Assembly: GCA_002405445.1 (NCBI GenBank)
Contig: DHLV01000207.1
Coordinates: 16,321-42,227 of the forward strand
Direction of reading: 5' to 3'
DNA length: 25,907 bases
Source of the DNA: Flammeovirgaceae bacterium UBA4659
GTDB lineage: Bacteria > Bacteroidota > Bacteroidia > Cytophagales > Cyclobacteriaceae
Position 1 is the stretch's first letter; each line of letters starts with the position of its first letter. This document shows positions 16,178 to 24,418 of this stretch, piece by piece. Under the pieces are notes generated by a model. It searched no databases and had not been told where the DNA came from. It saw only the letters and a list, made by a program, of their open reading frames with translations. The position numbers and the translations under genes were made by a program.

Positions 16178-16208
16178 AGCCCCGTTTAAAATCCGGGGCT
16201 TGCTTTTT
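16178..16208 (+). terminator. GC-rich hairpin with T-run just downstream of the rpsH promoter
   Basis: A perfect 7-bp stem AGCCCCG (16178-16184) / CGGGGCT (16194-16200) with a 9-base loop, then TGCTTTTT (16201-16208). It has the form of an intrinsic terminator. It overlaps the predicted start of the rpsH transcript, so transcripts arriving from rpsN contain the whole stem, while those starting here would lack its first bases. Confidence 0.5.
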
Positions 16209-16223
16209 AAAAAGTATAGTGAA

Positions 16224-16628
16224 ATGAAGACAACAGACCCTATTGCAGATTATTTAACCCGGTTGCGCAATGCCATTAAGGCGCGCCACCGCATTGTTGA
16301 GGTTCCTGCATCAAACCTGAAGAAGGAGATGACCAAGGTTCTTTTTGACAAGGGCTACATCCTGAACTACAAGTTTGAGGATACCGAGAATAAGCAAGGC
16401 AACATTAAAATTGCCTTGAAGTACAACCCGGAAACTAAAGAGTCTGCCATTACCAAACTACAACGTGTCAGTTCCCCCGGATTACGCCAGTACAGAGGGG
16501 CAGACGAGTTACCCAAGGTGCTGAATGGTTTGGGCATTGCGATCCTTTCAACATCTAAAGGTGTAATCACCGATAAAGAGGCACGTGCGTTGAATGTGGG
16601 CGGTGAAATTTTGTGTTACATCTATTAA
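16224..16628 (+). CDS. rpsH: 30S ribosomal protein S8 (uS8)
   Basis: A 134-residue protein of usual length starting [17 protein letters not shown]. It has the C-terminal block [25 protein letters not shown] and GGEILCYIY that binds 16S rRNA. S8 organises the central domain and in E. coli also represses the spc operon. The open frame extends back to 16161, but that part contains the promoter box and hairpin, so ATG 16224 is the start. It heads the second transcription unit of the cluster. Confidence 0.98.
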   Translation: MKTTDPIADYLTRLRNAIKARHRIVEVPASNLKKEMTKVLFDKGYILNYKFEDTENKQGNIKIALKYNPETKESAITKLQRVSSPGLRQYRGADELPKVLNGLGIAILSTSKGVITDKEARALNVGGEILCYIY

Positions 16629-16641
16629 TCGCTGAAAGGAT

Positions 16642-17199
16642 ATGTCACGGATAGGAAAATTACCAATCGAACTTCCCAAGGGTGTTTCATGCACTTTTTC
16701 AGATAGCGATCATCAGGTTACCGTTAAGGGTCCCAAGGGTGAATTAAAGCAGGTCATCGAGCCTTCTTTCAAAGTCACCGTAGACGGAAACCAAGTGACT
16801 TTAGAGCGCCCCACCGAGCAAAAGCGCCACAAGGCCATGCATGGCTTGTACCGCTCGCTCATCAATAACATGGTGCAGGGTGTAAGCACGGGTTACAAAA
16901 CCCAGTTGGAAGTAATCGGTGTGGGTTATAAGGCTACGGCACAAGGAAACCTGTTGGATTTGAGTTTGGGATTTTCACACAGCATCATCTTCGCAGTTCC
17001 TTCAGAATTGAAGGTGGTTGCTACCCAAGAAAAAGGGCAAAACCCGATTATTACCTTGGAAGGAATTGACAAGCAGTTGGTAGGGCAGGTGGCCGCTAAA
17101 ATCAAGTCATTGCGAAGTGTTGAACCGTACAAGGGCAAGGGAATACGGTATGTGGGTGAGTATGTAAGACGTAAAGCCGGTAAAGCAGCTGCTAAATAA
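16642..17199 (+). CDS. rplF: 50S ribosomal protein L6 (uL6)
   Basis: A 185-residue protein with the start SRIGKLPIELPKGV, the hallmark GVGYKA after QLEVI, and the end PYKGKGIRYVGEYVRRKAGK. L6 is near the factor-binding region and the sarcin-ricin loop. The sequence GAAAGGA precedes the start, one of the few Shine-Dalgarno-like sites in the window. Confidence 0.98.
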   Translation: MSRIGKLPIELPKGVSCTFSDSDHQVTVKGPKGELKQVIEPSFKVTVDGNQVTLERPTEQKRHKAMHGLYRSLINNMVQGVSTGYKTQLEVIGVGYKATAQGNLLDLSLGFSHSIIFAVPSELKVVATQEKGQNPIITLEGIDKQLVGQVAAKIKSLRSVEPYKGKGIRYVGEYVRRKAGKAAAK

Positions 17200-17209
17200 G
17201 CAATAGGTT

Positions 17210-17557
17210 ATGCCAAATATCAAAGATAGAAGAGAGCGGATTAAAAAAAGTATCCGCAAGAAACTGGAAGGTACTGCGGCCAGGCCACGCCTTTCTGTTT
17301 TCAAAAGCAATACTGCGATTTATGCGCAAGTGATCGATGACTCGAAAGGCGTCACTTTGTTGGCGGCATCTTCGCGCGATTTGGATAAGAAGGGTGGCGT
17401 GAAGGTTGACATCTCCAAAAATGTGGGTAGGAAGTTGGCTGAAAAGGCTTTGGCGAGCGGTATCCAGCATGTAGTGTTCGACCGCAATGGTTATTTATAT
17501 CACGGTAATGTTAAGGCTTTGGCAGAAGGTGCCAGAGAGGGAGGTTTAAAATTTTAA
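17210..17557 (+). CDS. rplR: 50S ribosomal protein L18 (uL18)
   Basis: A 115-residue protein of usual length. The block [20 protein letters not shown], then [20 protein letters not shown] and the end [13 protein letters not shown], are the L18 pattern. L18 carries 5S rRNA into the ribosome together with L5. Confidence 0.98.
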   Translation: MPNIKDRRERIKKSIRKKLEGTAARPRLSVFKSNTAIYAQVIDDSKGVTLLAASSRDLDKKGGVKVDISKNVGRKLAEKALASGIQHVVFDRNGYLYHGNVKALAEGAREGGLKF

Positions 17558-17562
17558 AAAGC

Positions 17563-18081
17563 ATGACACAGAGCAACGTCAGCACGGTAAAAGCCAGCGA
17601 AATAGACTTGAAGGAAAAAGTAGTAGCCATTCAGCGCGTAGCGAAAGTGGTGAAAGGTGGCAGGAGGTTTAGCTTCGCTGCCATTGTTGTGGTTGGTGAC
17701 GGCAACGGTGTGGTAGGTTATGGATTGGGTAAAGCCAACGAAGTAACAGACGCCATTACCAAAGGCATTGACGATGCCAAGAAGCACTTGGTAAAAGTAC
17801 CAATTATCAAAGGCACCGTGCCGCACGAGTCGCTCGGCAAATTTGGTGGAGGCTTTGTATTGCTCAAGCCTGCTTCGCCCGGTACGGGCGTTATTGCCGG
17901 TGGTGCAATGCGCGCAGTGCTTGAGAGCGCGGGCGTTCACAACGTGTTAGCCAAGTCAAAAGGATCTTCTAACCCGCATAACGTGGTGAAAGCAACCTTT
18001 AAGGCGTTGACGAGCATGCGCGACCCGCAAACTGTTGCACGCAACAGAGGTATTTCATTGTCAAAAGTTTTTAACGGATAA
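17563..18081 (+). CDS. rpsE: 30S ribosomal protein S5 (uS5)
   Basis: A 172-residue protein with the double-stranded RNA-binding-like N-terminal domain ([20 protein letters not shown], then [10 protein letters not shown]). The second domain includes [21 protein letters not shown]5 helps decoding fidelity and mRNA unwinding at the entry channel. Confidence 0.98.
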   Translation: MTQSNVSTVKASEIDLKEKVVAIQRVAKVVKGGRRFSFAAIVVVGDGNGVVGYGLGKANEVTDAITKGIDDAKKHLVKVPIIKGTVPHESLGKFGGGFVLLKPASPGTGVIAGGAMRAVLESAGVHNVLAKSKGSSNPHNVVKATFKALTSMRDPQTVARNRGISLSKVFNG

Positions 18082-18086
18082 GAGCG

Positions 18087-18266
18087 ATGGCAAAAGTCAG
18101 GATCACACAAACCCGTAGCATGATCAAAAGACCTGCAACACAGCAGTTAACAATGAAGTCGTTGGGTCTACGAAGAGTCAATCAGTCCGTTGAGGTTGAA
18201 TACACGCCCCAGATTCAGGGGATGGTTAGAAAGGTAAGTCATTTAGTAAGCGTAACGGATTTATAA
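18087..18266 (+). CDS. rpmD: 50S ribosomal protein L30 (uL30)
   Basis: A 59-residue protein read directly from the sequence between rpsE and rplO. It starts MAKVRITQTRSMIKRPATQ, continues TMKSLGLRRVNQSVEV and ends MVRKVSHLVSVTDL, which matches L30 in content and size. Gaps are five bases before and one base after, as expected in the operon. Confidence 0.97.
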   Translation: MAKVRITQTRSMIKRPATQQLTMKSLGLRRVNQSVEVEYTPQIQGMVRKVSHLVSVTDL

Positions 18267-18267
18267 G

Positions 18268-18714
18268 ATGAAGCTGCACACATTGAAGCCTGCAGAAGGC
18301 GCAACTAAAACCAACAAGCGATTGGGCCGTGGCCAGGGTTCGGGCGGAAGCACTGCAGGCCGCGGACACAAAGGCGCTCAGTCGCGTTCAGGCTATCACA
18401 AAAAGTTCGGGTTTGAAGGTGGCCAGATGCCTCTTCAAAGGCGGATCCCAAAGTTTGGCTTTAAGAGTTTGAATCGTGTTGAATACAAGGCGATCAACTT
18501 AGATGCATTGGAAGCATTGGCACAAAAAACCAACGCTACTACCATCAATGTACAATTGATGATTGACAACGGCATCGTAGGAAAAAATGATCTTGTAAAA
18601 GTATTGGGCCGGGGCGAGTTGAAGGCAAAAGTGAACGTAGAGGCGCATGCCTTCTCAGCCACAGCAACCAAAGCAATTGAAACCGTAGGCGGCAGCGCCA
18701 CAACCGTGAAATAA
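18268..18714 (+). CDS. rplO: 50S ribosomal protein L15 (uL15)
   Basis: A 148-residue protein of normal length. The glycine-rich N-terminus (RLGRGQGSGGSTAGRGHKGA) and GFEGGQMPLQRRIPKFGF are the L15 marks, and the C-terminal part ends near HAFSATATKAIETVGG. L15 assembles late and contacts many 23S rRNA domains. Its stop is immediately followed by the secY start. Confidence 0.98.
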   Translation: MKLHTLKPAEGATKTNKRLGRGQGSGGSTAGRGHKGAQSRSGYHKKFGFEGGQMPLQRRIPKFGFKSLNRVEYKAINLDALEALAQKTNATTINVQLMIDNGIVGKNDLVKVLGRGELKAKVNVEAHAFSATATKAIETVGGSATTVK

Positions 18715-20025
18715 ATGAAGCGTTTCTTTACTACCATAAAGAACATATTTTCAATCGAGGATCTTCGTATCCGTATTATCAATACGATCGGATTCCTGAT
18801 CATTTTCCGCTTGGGATCGTATATCGTATTACCGGGTATCGACCCCAATTTACTGACCGGCAACCAAGGTGGTATTTTTGACTTTTTGAATACGTTTCTG
18901 GGCGGCTCATTCAGCCGTGCATCCATTTTCGCCTTGGGTATTATGCCTTATATTTCTGCTTCCATTGTGGTGCAATTGCTTACCGTTGCTGTGCCACATT
19001 TCGCAAAAATGCAAAAGGAGGGCGAGAGTGGCCGTAAAAAGTTGAACCAGTTTACACGAGTGCTCACTATTTTCATTACGGCCGCACAGTCGTATGGATA
19101 TTTAAGAGCTACCGTAAACGATGAGGCCATCATCAATCCGGGATTATTTTTCACAATTAGTTCAATGATCATCATCGTGTCAGGCACCATGTTTTGTATG
19201 TGGCTGGGTGAGCGCATCACCGACAAAGGCATCGGTAACGGCATCAGCATGCTGATCATGATTGGTATTGTATCACGTTTTCCCCTTGCCATCGTTCAAG
19301 AGGGAAGAGCCAAAGGATTGGGTGGCGGCTTAACGTTGATTTTGGAAGTTCTTGCCTTGTTTTTTGTGGTGGTTGGCGTGATCGCCATGACGCAAGCGGT
19401 ACGCAGAATACCGGTGCAATACGCCAAGCAGGTTGTAGGCAACAAGCTCTACGGAGGCAAGCGCGACTTCATTCCCCTGAAATTGAATTCTGCGGGGGTA
19501 ATGCCTATCATTTTTGCACAAGCGTTGATGTTCCTGCCTCCGCTGGTGGCGCAAATATGGCAAGACAGTGACGTGAGCGCCTACGTAGGTTCTACTTTCG
19601 CAGACTTTACGTCATGGCAGTATAACACGTTGTTTGCTACGTTGATTATTGTATTCACATTTTTCTATACTGCGATCACCGTTCCTTCGAACGACATCGC
19701 AGACAACCTGAAAAGAAATGGCGGTTTTATTCCGGGAATCAAACCCGGGAAACAGACCGCTGAATTTATTGATAGTATTTTGTCGAAGATCACGTTGCCG
19801 GGCGCATTGTTGTTGGCAGCTGTTGCCATTCTTCCCGCTTTCGCGGTGAAGGCAGGCATCACGCAGGATTTTGCCTACTTCTATGGTGGCACATCGTTGC
19901 TCATTTTGGTGGGGGTGGTGTTGGACACGCTGCAACAGATAGAAAGCTATTTGTTGATGCGCCACTACGAAGGAATGATGAAGTCTGGCAGGGTGAAAGG
20001 ACGTTCTCAGTTTGCTGCGGCTTGA
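18715..20025 (+). CDS. secY: Protein translocase subunit SecY
   Basis: A 436-residue inner-membrane protein with about ten membrane segments. It opens with IEDLRIRIINTIGFLIIFRLGSY, has the plug region after FLNTFLGGSF, the LGERITDKGIGNGISM loop and a C-terminal YEGMMKSGRVKGRSQFAA. SecY is the channel for protein export and membrane insertion with SecE and SecG. It sits in its usual place, zero bases after rplO. The adk gene that often follows it in other phyla is missing here. Confidence 0.98.
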   Translation: MKRFFTTIKNIFSIEDLRIRIINTIGFLIIFRLGSYIVLPGIDPNLLTGNQGGIFDFLNTFLGGSFSRASIFALGIMPYISASIVVQLLTVAVPHFAKMQKEGESGRKKLNQFTRVLTIFITAAQSYGYLRATVNDEAIINPGLFFTISSMIIIVSGTMFCMWLGERITDKGIGNGISMLIMIGIVSRFPLAIVQEGRAKGLGGGLTLILEVLALFFVVVGVIAMTQAVRRIPVQYAKQVVGNKLYGGKRDFIPLKLNSAGVMPIIFAQALMFLPPLVAQIWQDSDVSAYVGSTFADFTSWQYNTLFATLIIVFTFFYTAITVPSNDIADNLKRNGGFIPGIKPGKQTAEFIDSILSKITLPGALLLAAVAILPAFAVKAGITQDFAYFYGGTSLLILVGVVLDTLQQIESYLLMRHYEGMMKSGRVKGRSQFAAA

Positions 20026-20031
20026 GGTTGA

Positions 20032-20829
20032 ATGGTTCACTACAAGACGGCAGAAGACATTCAGATTATTAAAGAGAGTGCCCAAATACTGGGTAAAACT
20101 CACGCGGAAGTAGCGAAGGCCATCAAGCCGGGAGTGAAAACGAAGAAGCTGGATGAAATTGCCGAGGAGTTTATACGTGACCATCAGGGCATTCCGTCCT
20201 TCAAAAACTACAACGGGTCGTTTCCAGCGTCTCTTTGTATTTCGGTCAACGATGTGGTTGTGCATGGTTTCCCAGGCGCCTACGAGTTGAAAGAAGGTGA
20301 TGTGGTGTCGATCGATTGCGGTGTGAAGTACAAAGGCTTTCACAGCGACTCGGCCTACACGTACCCGTTGGAAGGTGCGAGCCGCGAAGTGCTGGACTTG
20401 CTGCACCGTACACACGAGTCGTTATACCTGGGCATCGCGCAGGCGAAAGCAGGTAACCGAATCGGTGACATCGGGTTCGCTGTACAGAGCTTTGTTGAAA
20501 AGTTTGGATATGGCGTGGTGCGAGAGTTGGTGGGGCACGGGGTGGGTAAAGACCTGCACGAAGACCCCGAAGTACCCAACTACGGAAAACGGGGTAAAGG
20601 GCCGAAGATCATGCCGGGGATGGTGTTTGCCATCGAACCGATGATCAACATGGGCACAAAAAAAGTGGTGCAGGAAAAAGATGGCTGGACGATCCGCACA
20701 CAGGACCACAAACCATCTGCACACTTTGAGCACATGGTGGCGATTTTTAAGGAGCGGACAGAGATTTTGACGACACACGAATATTTGGAAGAGAGTTACA
20801 GTTATAAATGGCGAAACAAAAGTCGATAG
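20032..20829 (+). CDS. map: Methionine aminopeptidase, type I
   Basis: A 265-residue pita-bread metallopeptidase that removes the initiator methionine from new proteins. All five metal ligands are in place: D95 (SIDCG), D106 (HSDSA), H169 (GHGVG), E202 (AIEP) and E233 (FEHMV). There is no N-terminal zinc-finger extension, so it is type Ia. Its last 22 bases overlap the start of infA. Confidence 0.97.
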   Translation: MVHYKTAEDIQIIKESAQILGKTHAEVAKAIKPGVKTKKLDEIAEEFIRDHQGIPSFKNYNGSFPASLCISVNDVVVHGFPGAYELKEGDVVSIDCGVKYKGFHSDSAYTYPLEGASREVLDLLHRTHESLYLGIAQAKAGNRIGDIGFAVQSFVEKFGYGVVRELVGHGVGKDLHEDPEVPNYGKRGKGPKIMPGMVFAIEPMINMGTKKVVQEKDGWTIRTQDHKPSAHFEHMVAIFKERTEILTTHEYLEESYSYKWRNKSR

Positions 20830-21026
20830 AGCAAGACGGTACAATTTTAGAGGCATTGTCTAACGCCATGTTTAAAGTGCAGTTAGAAAATGGACACGAA
20901 GTGTTGGCGCACATTTCAGGCAAGATGAGGATGAATTACATCCGTATTTTGCCTGGAGACAAAGTGAAATTGGAAATGTCGCCCTACGATTTGACAAAGG
21001 GGCGCATCACATTTAGATACAAGTAA
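20808..21026 (+). CDS. infA: Translation initiation factor IF-1
   Basis: A 72-residue single OB-fold protein. The sequence [40 protein letters not shown] and RITFRYK is IF-1 along its whole length. It blocks the A-site during initiation with IF-2 and IF-3. The ATG at 20808 lies inside the end of map, 22 bases before its stop, suggesting coupled translation. Confidence 0.98.
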   Translation: MAKQKSIEQDGTILEALSNAMFKVQLENGHEVLAHISGKMRMNYIRILPGDKVKLEMSPYDLTKGRITFRYK

Positions 21027-21037
21027 TACAGAGAGAT

Positions 21038-21154
21038 ATGAAAGTAAGAGCATCGATAAAGAAACGCAGCGCTGATTGCAAGATCATCAGACGCAAAGGC
21101 AAATTGTACGTCATCAACAAGAAGAACCCACGTTATAAACAAAGACAAGGATAA
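21038..21154 (+). CDS. rpmJ: 50S ribosomal protein L36 (bL36), zinc-free form
   Basis: A 38-residue protein read from the sequence: [20 protein letters not shown] followed by [18 protein letters not shown]. It is L36, but of the zinc-free type: only one of the three cysteines of the zinc form remains (ADC), and the later Cys and His positions are Asn (VIN) and Tyr (RYK). It lies between infA (11-bp gap) and rpsM (2-bp gap). Confidence 0.97.
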   Translation: MKVRASIKKRSADCKIIRRKGKLYVINKKNPRYKQRQG

Positions 21155-21156
21155 TT

Positions 21157-21537
21157 ATGGCACGTATCGCAGGTGTAGACATTCCGGATAACAAAAGGGG
21201 TGAAATTTCCCTCACTTACATTTTTGGCATTGGCCGCAGGTCAGCGCAAAAAATTCTGAGCCAGGCAAAAGTTAGTTTGGATAAGAAGGTGAAGGATTGG
21301 ACCGATGAAGAATCGAATGCCGTTCGCGCCATCATTGCCGAGCAGTTTCGCATAGAAGGTTCACTGCGCTCTGAAGTACAGTTGAGCATCAAGCGTTTGA
21401 TGGATATCGGCTGTTATCGTGGGCTACGCCATCGCAAAGGCTTGCCTGTTCGGGGCCAGAAGACCAAGAATAATTCGCGCACGCGCAAGGGTAAGCGCAA
21501 GACAGTAGCGAACAAGAAGAAAGCAGTTAAAGGTTAA
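21157..21537 (+). CDS. rpsM: 30S ribosomal protein S13 (uS13)
   Basis: A 126-residue protein beginning [20 protein letters not shown] with [12 protein letters not shown] and the C-terminal [20 protein letters not shown], all S13 marks. It sits at the top of the 30S head and its basic tail contacts the P-site tRNA. In this cluster it leads the part corresponding to the E. coli alpha operon, but no separate promoter was seen. Confidence 0.98.
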   Translation: MARIAGVDIPDNKRGEISLTYIFGIGRRSAQKILSQAKVSLDKKVKDWTDEESNAVRAIIAEQFRIEGSLRSEVQLSIKRLMDIGCYRGLRHRKGLPVRGQKTKNNSRTRKGKRKTVANKKKAVKG

Positions 21538-21564
21538 TCACTAAAAAACACTAACACTTTTCGT

Positions 21565-21969
21565 ATGGCAGCACCTGCAGTTGAAAAGAAGAAAGACAAA
21601 AGCAAGAAGCGCGTAGTAAACGTGGAGGCTATCGGCCAGGCACACATTCACGCTACCTTCAATAACATCATTGTTTCGCTGACCAATAGCACAGGCCAGG
21701 TGATTTCATGGTCATCTGCCGGGAAGATGGGCTTTAAAGGTTCGAAGAAGAACACCCCTTATGCCGCGCAGGTTGCCGCGCAGGAATGTGCCGCAAAAGC
21801 TTTTGAATTGGGCTTGCGCAAAGTGGAGGTTTTTGTAAAAGGCCCGGGCGCTGGTCGCGAATCGGCCATCCGCAGCATTCAGGCCTGCGGCATTGAGGTA
21901 ACGGTCATCCGCGACTTCACCCCCATGCCGCACAATGGCTGCCGCCCTCCCAAAAAGAGAAGAGTATAA
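21565..21969 (+). CDS. rpsK: 30S ribosomal protein S11 (uS11)
   Basis: A 134-residue protein with a lysine-rich N-terminus. It has [59 protein letters not shown] and the end [18 protein letters not shown], which define S11. It lies on the 30S platform near the mRNA exit. Confidence 0.98.
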   Translation: MAAPAVEKKKDKSKKRVVNVEAIGQAHIHATFNNIIVSLTNSTGQVISWSSAGKMGFKGSKKNTPYAAQVAAQECAAKAFELGLRKVEVFVKGPGAGRESAIRSIQACGIEVTVIRDFTPMPHNGCRPPKKRRV

Positions 21970-21972
21970 CGA

Positions 21973-21992
21973 CCGGAGTTTTGCGACTCCGG
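21973..21992 (+). promoter_or_regulatory. Hairpin between rpsK and rpsD
   Basis: A perfect 7-bp stem CCGGAGT (21973-21979) / ACTCCGG (21986-21992) with a 6-base loop, starting four bases after the rpsK stop. No T-run follows, so it is not a classical terminator. It may be a processing or mRNA-stability site in the 116-bp gap before rpsD. Confidence 0.5.
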
Positions 21993-22049
21993 ATTACAGA
22001 ACAAAACAAGTTGGTAAATAAAAGAGTGATTGAAGATAGAGGACAAAAA

Positions 22050-22073
22050 ATCTTACATCTTAAATCTTAAATC
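22050..22073. repeat. Short 7-bp tandem repeat before rpsD
   Basis: ATCTTAC, ATCTTAA, ATCTTAA and ATC follow each other at 22050-22073, a period-7 tandem repeat ending 12 bases before the rpsD start. The A/T-rich stretch could keep the start region unstructured. No function is known. Confidence 0.6.
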
Positions 22074-22085
22074 AAAAAATAAAAT

Positions 22086-22691
22086 ATGGCAAGGTATACC
22101 GGTCCAAAAACCAGAATCTCGAGAAGATATAACGAACCGATCTTTGGCGACACGAAAACGCTAGCAAAGAAGGCGTATCCCGCAGGGCAGCACGGCAAGG
22201 GCAAAAAGCGCAAACAATCTGAGTATGCCGTGCAGCTGGCCGAAAAGCAGAAAGCTCGTTTCATTTACGGAATTCTTGAGCGTCAGTTTGAGAACACATT
22301 CGTTAAGGCATCTCGTAAGAAAGGTGTTACCGGTGAGGTGCTCCTGCAAATGCTGGAATCTCGTTTGGATAATACAGTATACCGTTTGGGTATCGCGCCA
22401 ACACGCAGAGCTGCCCGGCAGTTGGTGGTGCACAAGCACATCATGGTAAATGGCGAAGTGGTGAACGTTCCATCCGTCTTCTTGCGTGCCGGAGACAAAG
22501 TAGCGGTTCGCGAAAAGTCAAAGTCACTTGAGGCGATCAGCAATTCGTTGTCGATTCAGGGAGCCAAGAAGTATAATTGGCTGGAGTGGGATGCCAAGGA
22601 AATGGAAGGCAAAGTGATCAACCTGCCACCACGCCAGGATATCCCCGAGAATATCAACGAGCAGTTGATTGTGGAATTGTACTCTAAGTAA
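22086..22691 (+). CDS. rpsD: 30S ribosomal protein S4 (uS4), zinc-free form
   Basis: A 201-residue protein with the start [19 protein letters not shown] and the S4 RNA-binding domain [20 protein letters not shown] with [20 protein letters not shown]. It has no cysteines at the N-terminus, so it is the zinc-free type. S4 starts 30S assembly and in E. coli represses its own operon. The 116-bp gap upstream, with a hairpin and tandem repeat, is the second largest in the cluster. Confidence 0.98.
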   Translation: MARYTGPKTRISRRYNEPIFGDTKTLAKKAYPAGQHGKGKKRKQSEYAVQLAEKQKARFIYGILERQFENTFVKASRKKGVTGEVLLQMLESRLDNTVYRLGIAPTRRAARQLVVHKHIMVNGEVVNVPSVFLRAGDKVAVREKSKSLEAISNSLSIQGAKKYNWLEWDAKEMEGKVINLPPRQDIPENINEQLIVELYSK

Positions 22692-22717
22692 TACTAAACA
22701 CACGTAAAATAACAGAT

Positions 22718-23707
22718 ATGTCAATATTAGCATTTCAGATGCCCGATAAAGTGGTGATGGAAAAGTCAGATGACTTCCATGGCTTCTTTACGTTCAAACC
22801 GTTGGAAAAAGGATACGGTGTAACCATTGGCAATGCATTGCGAAGGATTTTGTTGTCGTCACTGGAAGGATATGCAATTACGGGCATCAAAATACCGGGT
22901 GTATTGCACGAATTCTCTACCATTGAGGGAGTAGTAGAAGATGTGGCAGAGATCATTTTGAACCTGAAGCAGGTTCGCTTCCGCAAAGTGGGTGATGGCA
23001 ACGACAGCAAGGTGGTTGTAAACATCAAAAAGCAGAAGCAGTTCAAGGCTGGAGACATCGCCAAGTTTACCTCAGGTTTTGAGGTTTTAAATGCAGACCA
23101 TGTTATCTGCAACCTGGATGAGTCAGCTCACTTTGAAATTGAGTTGATGGTTGAAAAGGGCAGAGGCTATTTGCCTGCTGAGGAGAATAAGCCCAATGAG
23201 CAAGTGTTTGGCTTTATCCCAATCGATGCGATTTTCACGCCTATCAAAAATGTGAAGTACAGCGTAGAAAACACCCGCGTAGAGCAAAAGACTGACTACG
23301 AAAAATTGTTGATAGAAATTGAAACCGATGGTTCGATCCATCCGGAAAAAGCACTCGAGGGAGCCGCGTTTATATTGATTCAGCACTTCCGCTTGTTCTC
23401 TGATAAGTCTATCGAATTGGAGACCACCACAGACAGTGAGGTAGAACAGGTAGACGAAGAGATGTTGCATATGCGCAAGTTGTTGAAAACGCCATTGCAT
23501 GACCTCGATTTGTCTGTGCGCGCATACAACTGCTTGAAAGCTGCCGATGTGAAGACGTTGGGAGACCTGGTGAAGCTGGATATTTCTGACATGATGAAGT
23601 TCCGCAACTTTGGTAAGAAATCGCTGGCCGAGTTGGAGCAACTGGTCGCGGAAAAGAATCTTACCTTCGGCATGGATTTGGTAAAATATAAATTAGAAGA
23701 AGACTAA
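22718..23707 (+). CDS. rpoA: DNA-directed RNA polymerase subunit alpha
   Basis: A 329-residue protein. The N-terminal domain (about 1-235) has [20 protein letters not shown] and the dimerisation and assembly surface. A linker of acidic residues follows, then the C-terminal domain (about 255-320) with [20 protein letters not shown], where R268 matches the DNA-contacting R265 of E. coli. It scaffolds RNA polymerase assembly and contacts promoter upstream DNA and activators. It overlaps rplQ by one base (TAATG). Confidence 0.98.
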   Translation: MSILAFQMPDKVVMEKSDDFHGFFTFKPLEKGYGVTIGNALRRILLSSLEGYAITGIKIPGVLHEFSTIEGVVEDVAEIILNLKQVRFRKVGDGNDSKVVVNIKKQKQFKAGDIAKFTSGFEVLNADHVICNLDESAHFEIELMVEKGRGYLPAEENKPNEQVFGFIPIDAIFTPIKNVKYSVENTRVEQKTDYEKLLIEIETDGSIHPEKALEGAAFILIQHFRLFSDKSIELETTTDSEVEQVDEEMLHMRKLLKTPLHDLDLSVRAYNCLKAADVKTLGDLVKLDISDMMKFRNFGKKSLAELEQLVAEKNLTFGMDLVKYKLEED

Positions 23708-24267
23708 TGAGACACGGTAAAAAAGTAAACCATCTTAGCCGTAAGTCAGCACACCGCCATGCGTTGCTCAGCAACATGGCAAGTTCGCTGATTCAGAACA
23801 AGCGGATCACCACTACGGTGGCAAAAGCAAAGGCATTGAAAAGATATGTTGAGCCCTTGCTGACCAAGGCAAAAGACGATACGACCCACTCGCGCAGAAC
23901 GGTGTTTGCCTACTTGCAAAACAAGGAGTCTATCAAGACATTGTTTGGTGAAGTGGCAGGGCGCATTGCCAACCGCCCCGGTGGCTACACCCGCATCATC
24001 AAACTGGGAGATGCTCGTTTGGGCGATGCGGCTGACATGTGTATGATGGAGCTGGTGGACTTCAACGATGTGTACAAGAAAGAAGGCGCAGAGAAGAAGA
24101 CCCGAACCCGCAGAAGCCGTGGCAAAAAAGCTGCAGAAGGCGCTGTTGAAGAAGCAAAGGTAGAGGGCGAAGTGAAGGAAGACCTGCCTGCCGGCAAGGC
24201 AGGGAAGCCGAAAAAAACTGCTAACCTACCTGCCGGCAAGGAAGGAAAAACCAAAAAAGAAGAATAG
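23707..24267 (+). CDS. rplQ: 50S ribosomal protein L17 (bL17) with an extended repeat-bearing tail
   Basis: A 186-residue protein. Residues 1-125 are normal L17: [60 protein letters not shown] and ELVDFN. E. coli L17 has 127 residues, so about 60 are extra. The tail is charged and contains two copies of a short motif, LPAGKAGK (160-167) and LPAGKEGK (174-181), encoded by two near-palindromic DNA repeats. It ends the cluster, directly before the terminator at 24288. Confidence 0.97.
   Translation: MRHGKKVNHLSRKSAHRHALLSNMASSLIQNKRITTTVAKAKALKRYVEPLLTKAKDDTTHSRRTVFAYLQNKESIKTLFGEVAGRIANRPGGYTRIIKLGDARLGDAADMCMMELVDFNDVYKKEGAEKKTRTRRSRGKKAAEGAVEEAKVEGEVKEDLPAGKAGKPKKTANLPAGKEGKTKKEE
24183..24245. 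repeat. Pair of near-palindromic 21-bp repeats inside rplQ
   Basis: Copies lie at 24183-24203 and 24225-24245, 42 bases apart start to start, and differ at two of 21 positions. Both are centred on the palindrome TGCCGGCA. In copy 1 the outer arms CCTGCC and GGCAGG also pair. They are read in frame as L-P-A-G-K. They resemble short palindromic elements that spread in some genomes. Confidence 0.65.
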
Positions 24268-24287
24268 TGGTTTTTGCACCATACAAG

Positions 24288-24320
24288 AAGGGATTGAGCG
24301 AAAGTTCAATCCCTTTTTTT
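24288..24320 (+). terminator. Intrinsic terminator of the ribosomal protein cluster
   Basis: A perfect 10-bp stem AAGGGATTGA (24288-24297) / TCAATCCCTT (24306-24315), an 8-base loop and a T-run ending at 24320. It lies 20 bases after the rplQ stop and separates the cluster from carA. Confidence 0.93.
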
Positions 24321-24360
24321 GTGGGTTTTTTACAACGTGTGCGGAAAGATTTCACAGCCG

Positions 24361-24395
24361 TTTGGGCGCTTGTATCAATCGTAAGACTATTTTTG
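24361..24395 (+). promoter_or_regulatory. Possible promoter for carA
   Basis: TATTTTTG at 24388-24395 fits TAnnTTTG. The nearest TTTG upstream (24361-24364) is 23 bases away, longer than the usual 19-21. Transcription would begin near 24399, giving a leader of about 20 bases to the TTG at 24419. Confidence 0.4.
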
Positions 24396-24418
24396 TTCAT
24401 CTATAAATCAACTGCACC

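Noticed and set aside
16161..16223. Longer start of the rpsH frame
   Set aside because: It overlaps the promoter -7 box and hairpin, and S8 proteins start at the equivalent of ATG 16224.
19612..20415. 267-residue - strand ORF opposite secY and map
   Set aside because: It is a shadow of two well-identified genes, with no domain pattern of its own.
21973..21992. Terminator after rpsK
   Set aside because: The stem is good but no T-run follows, and the operon must continue into rpsD, rpoA and rplQ.
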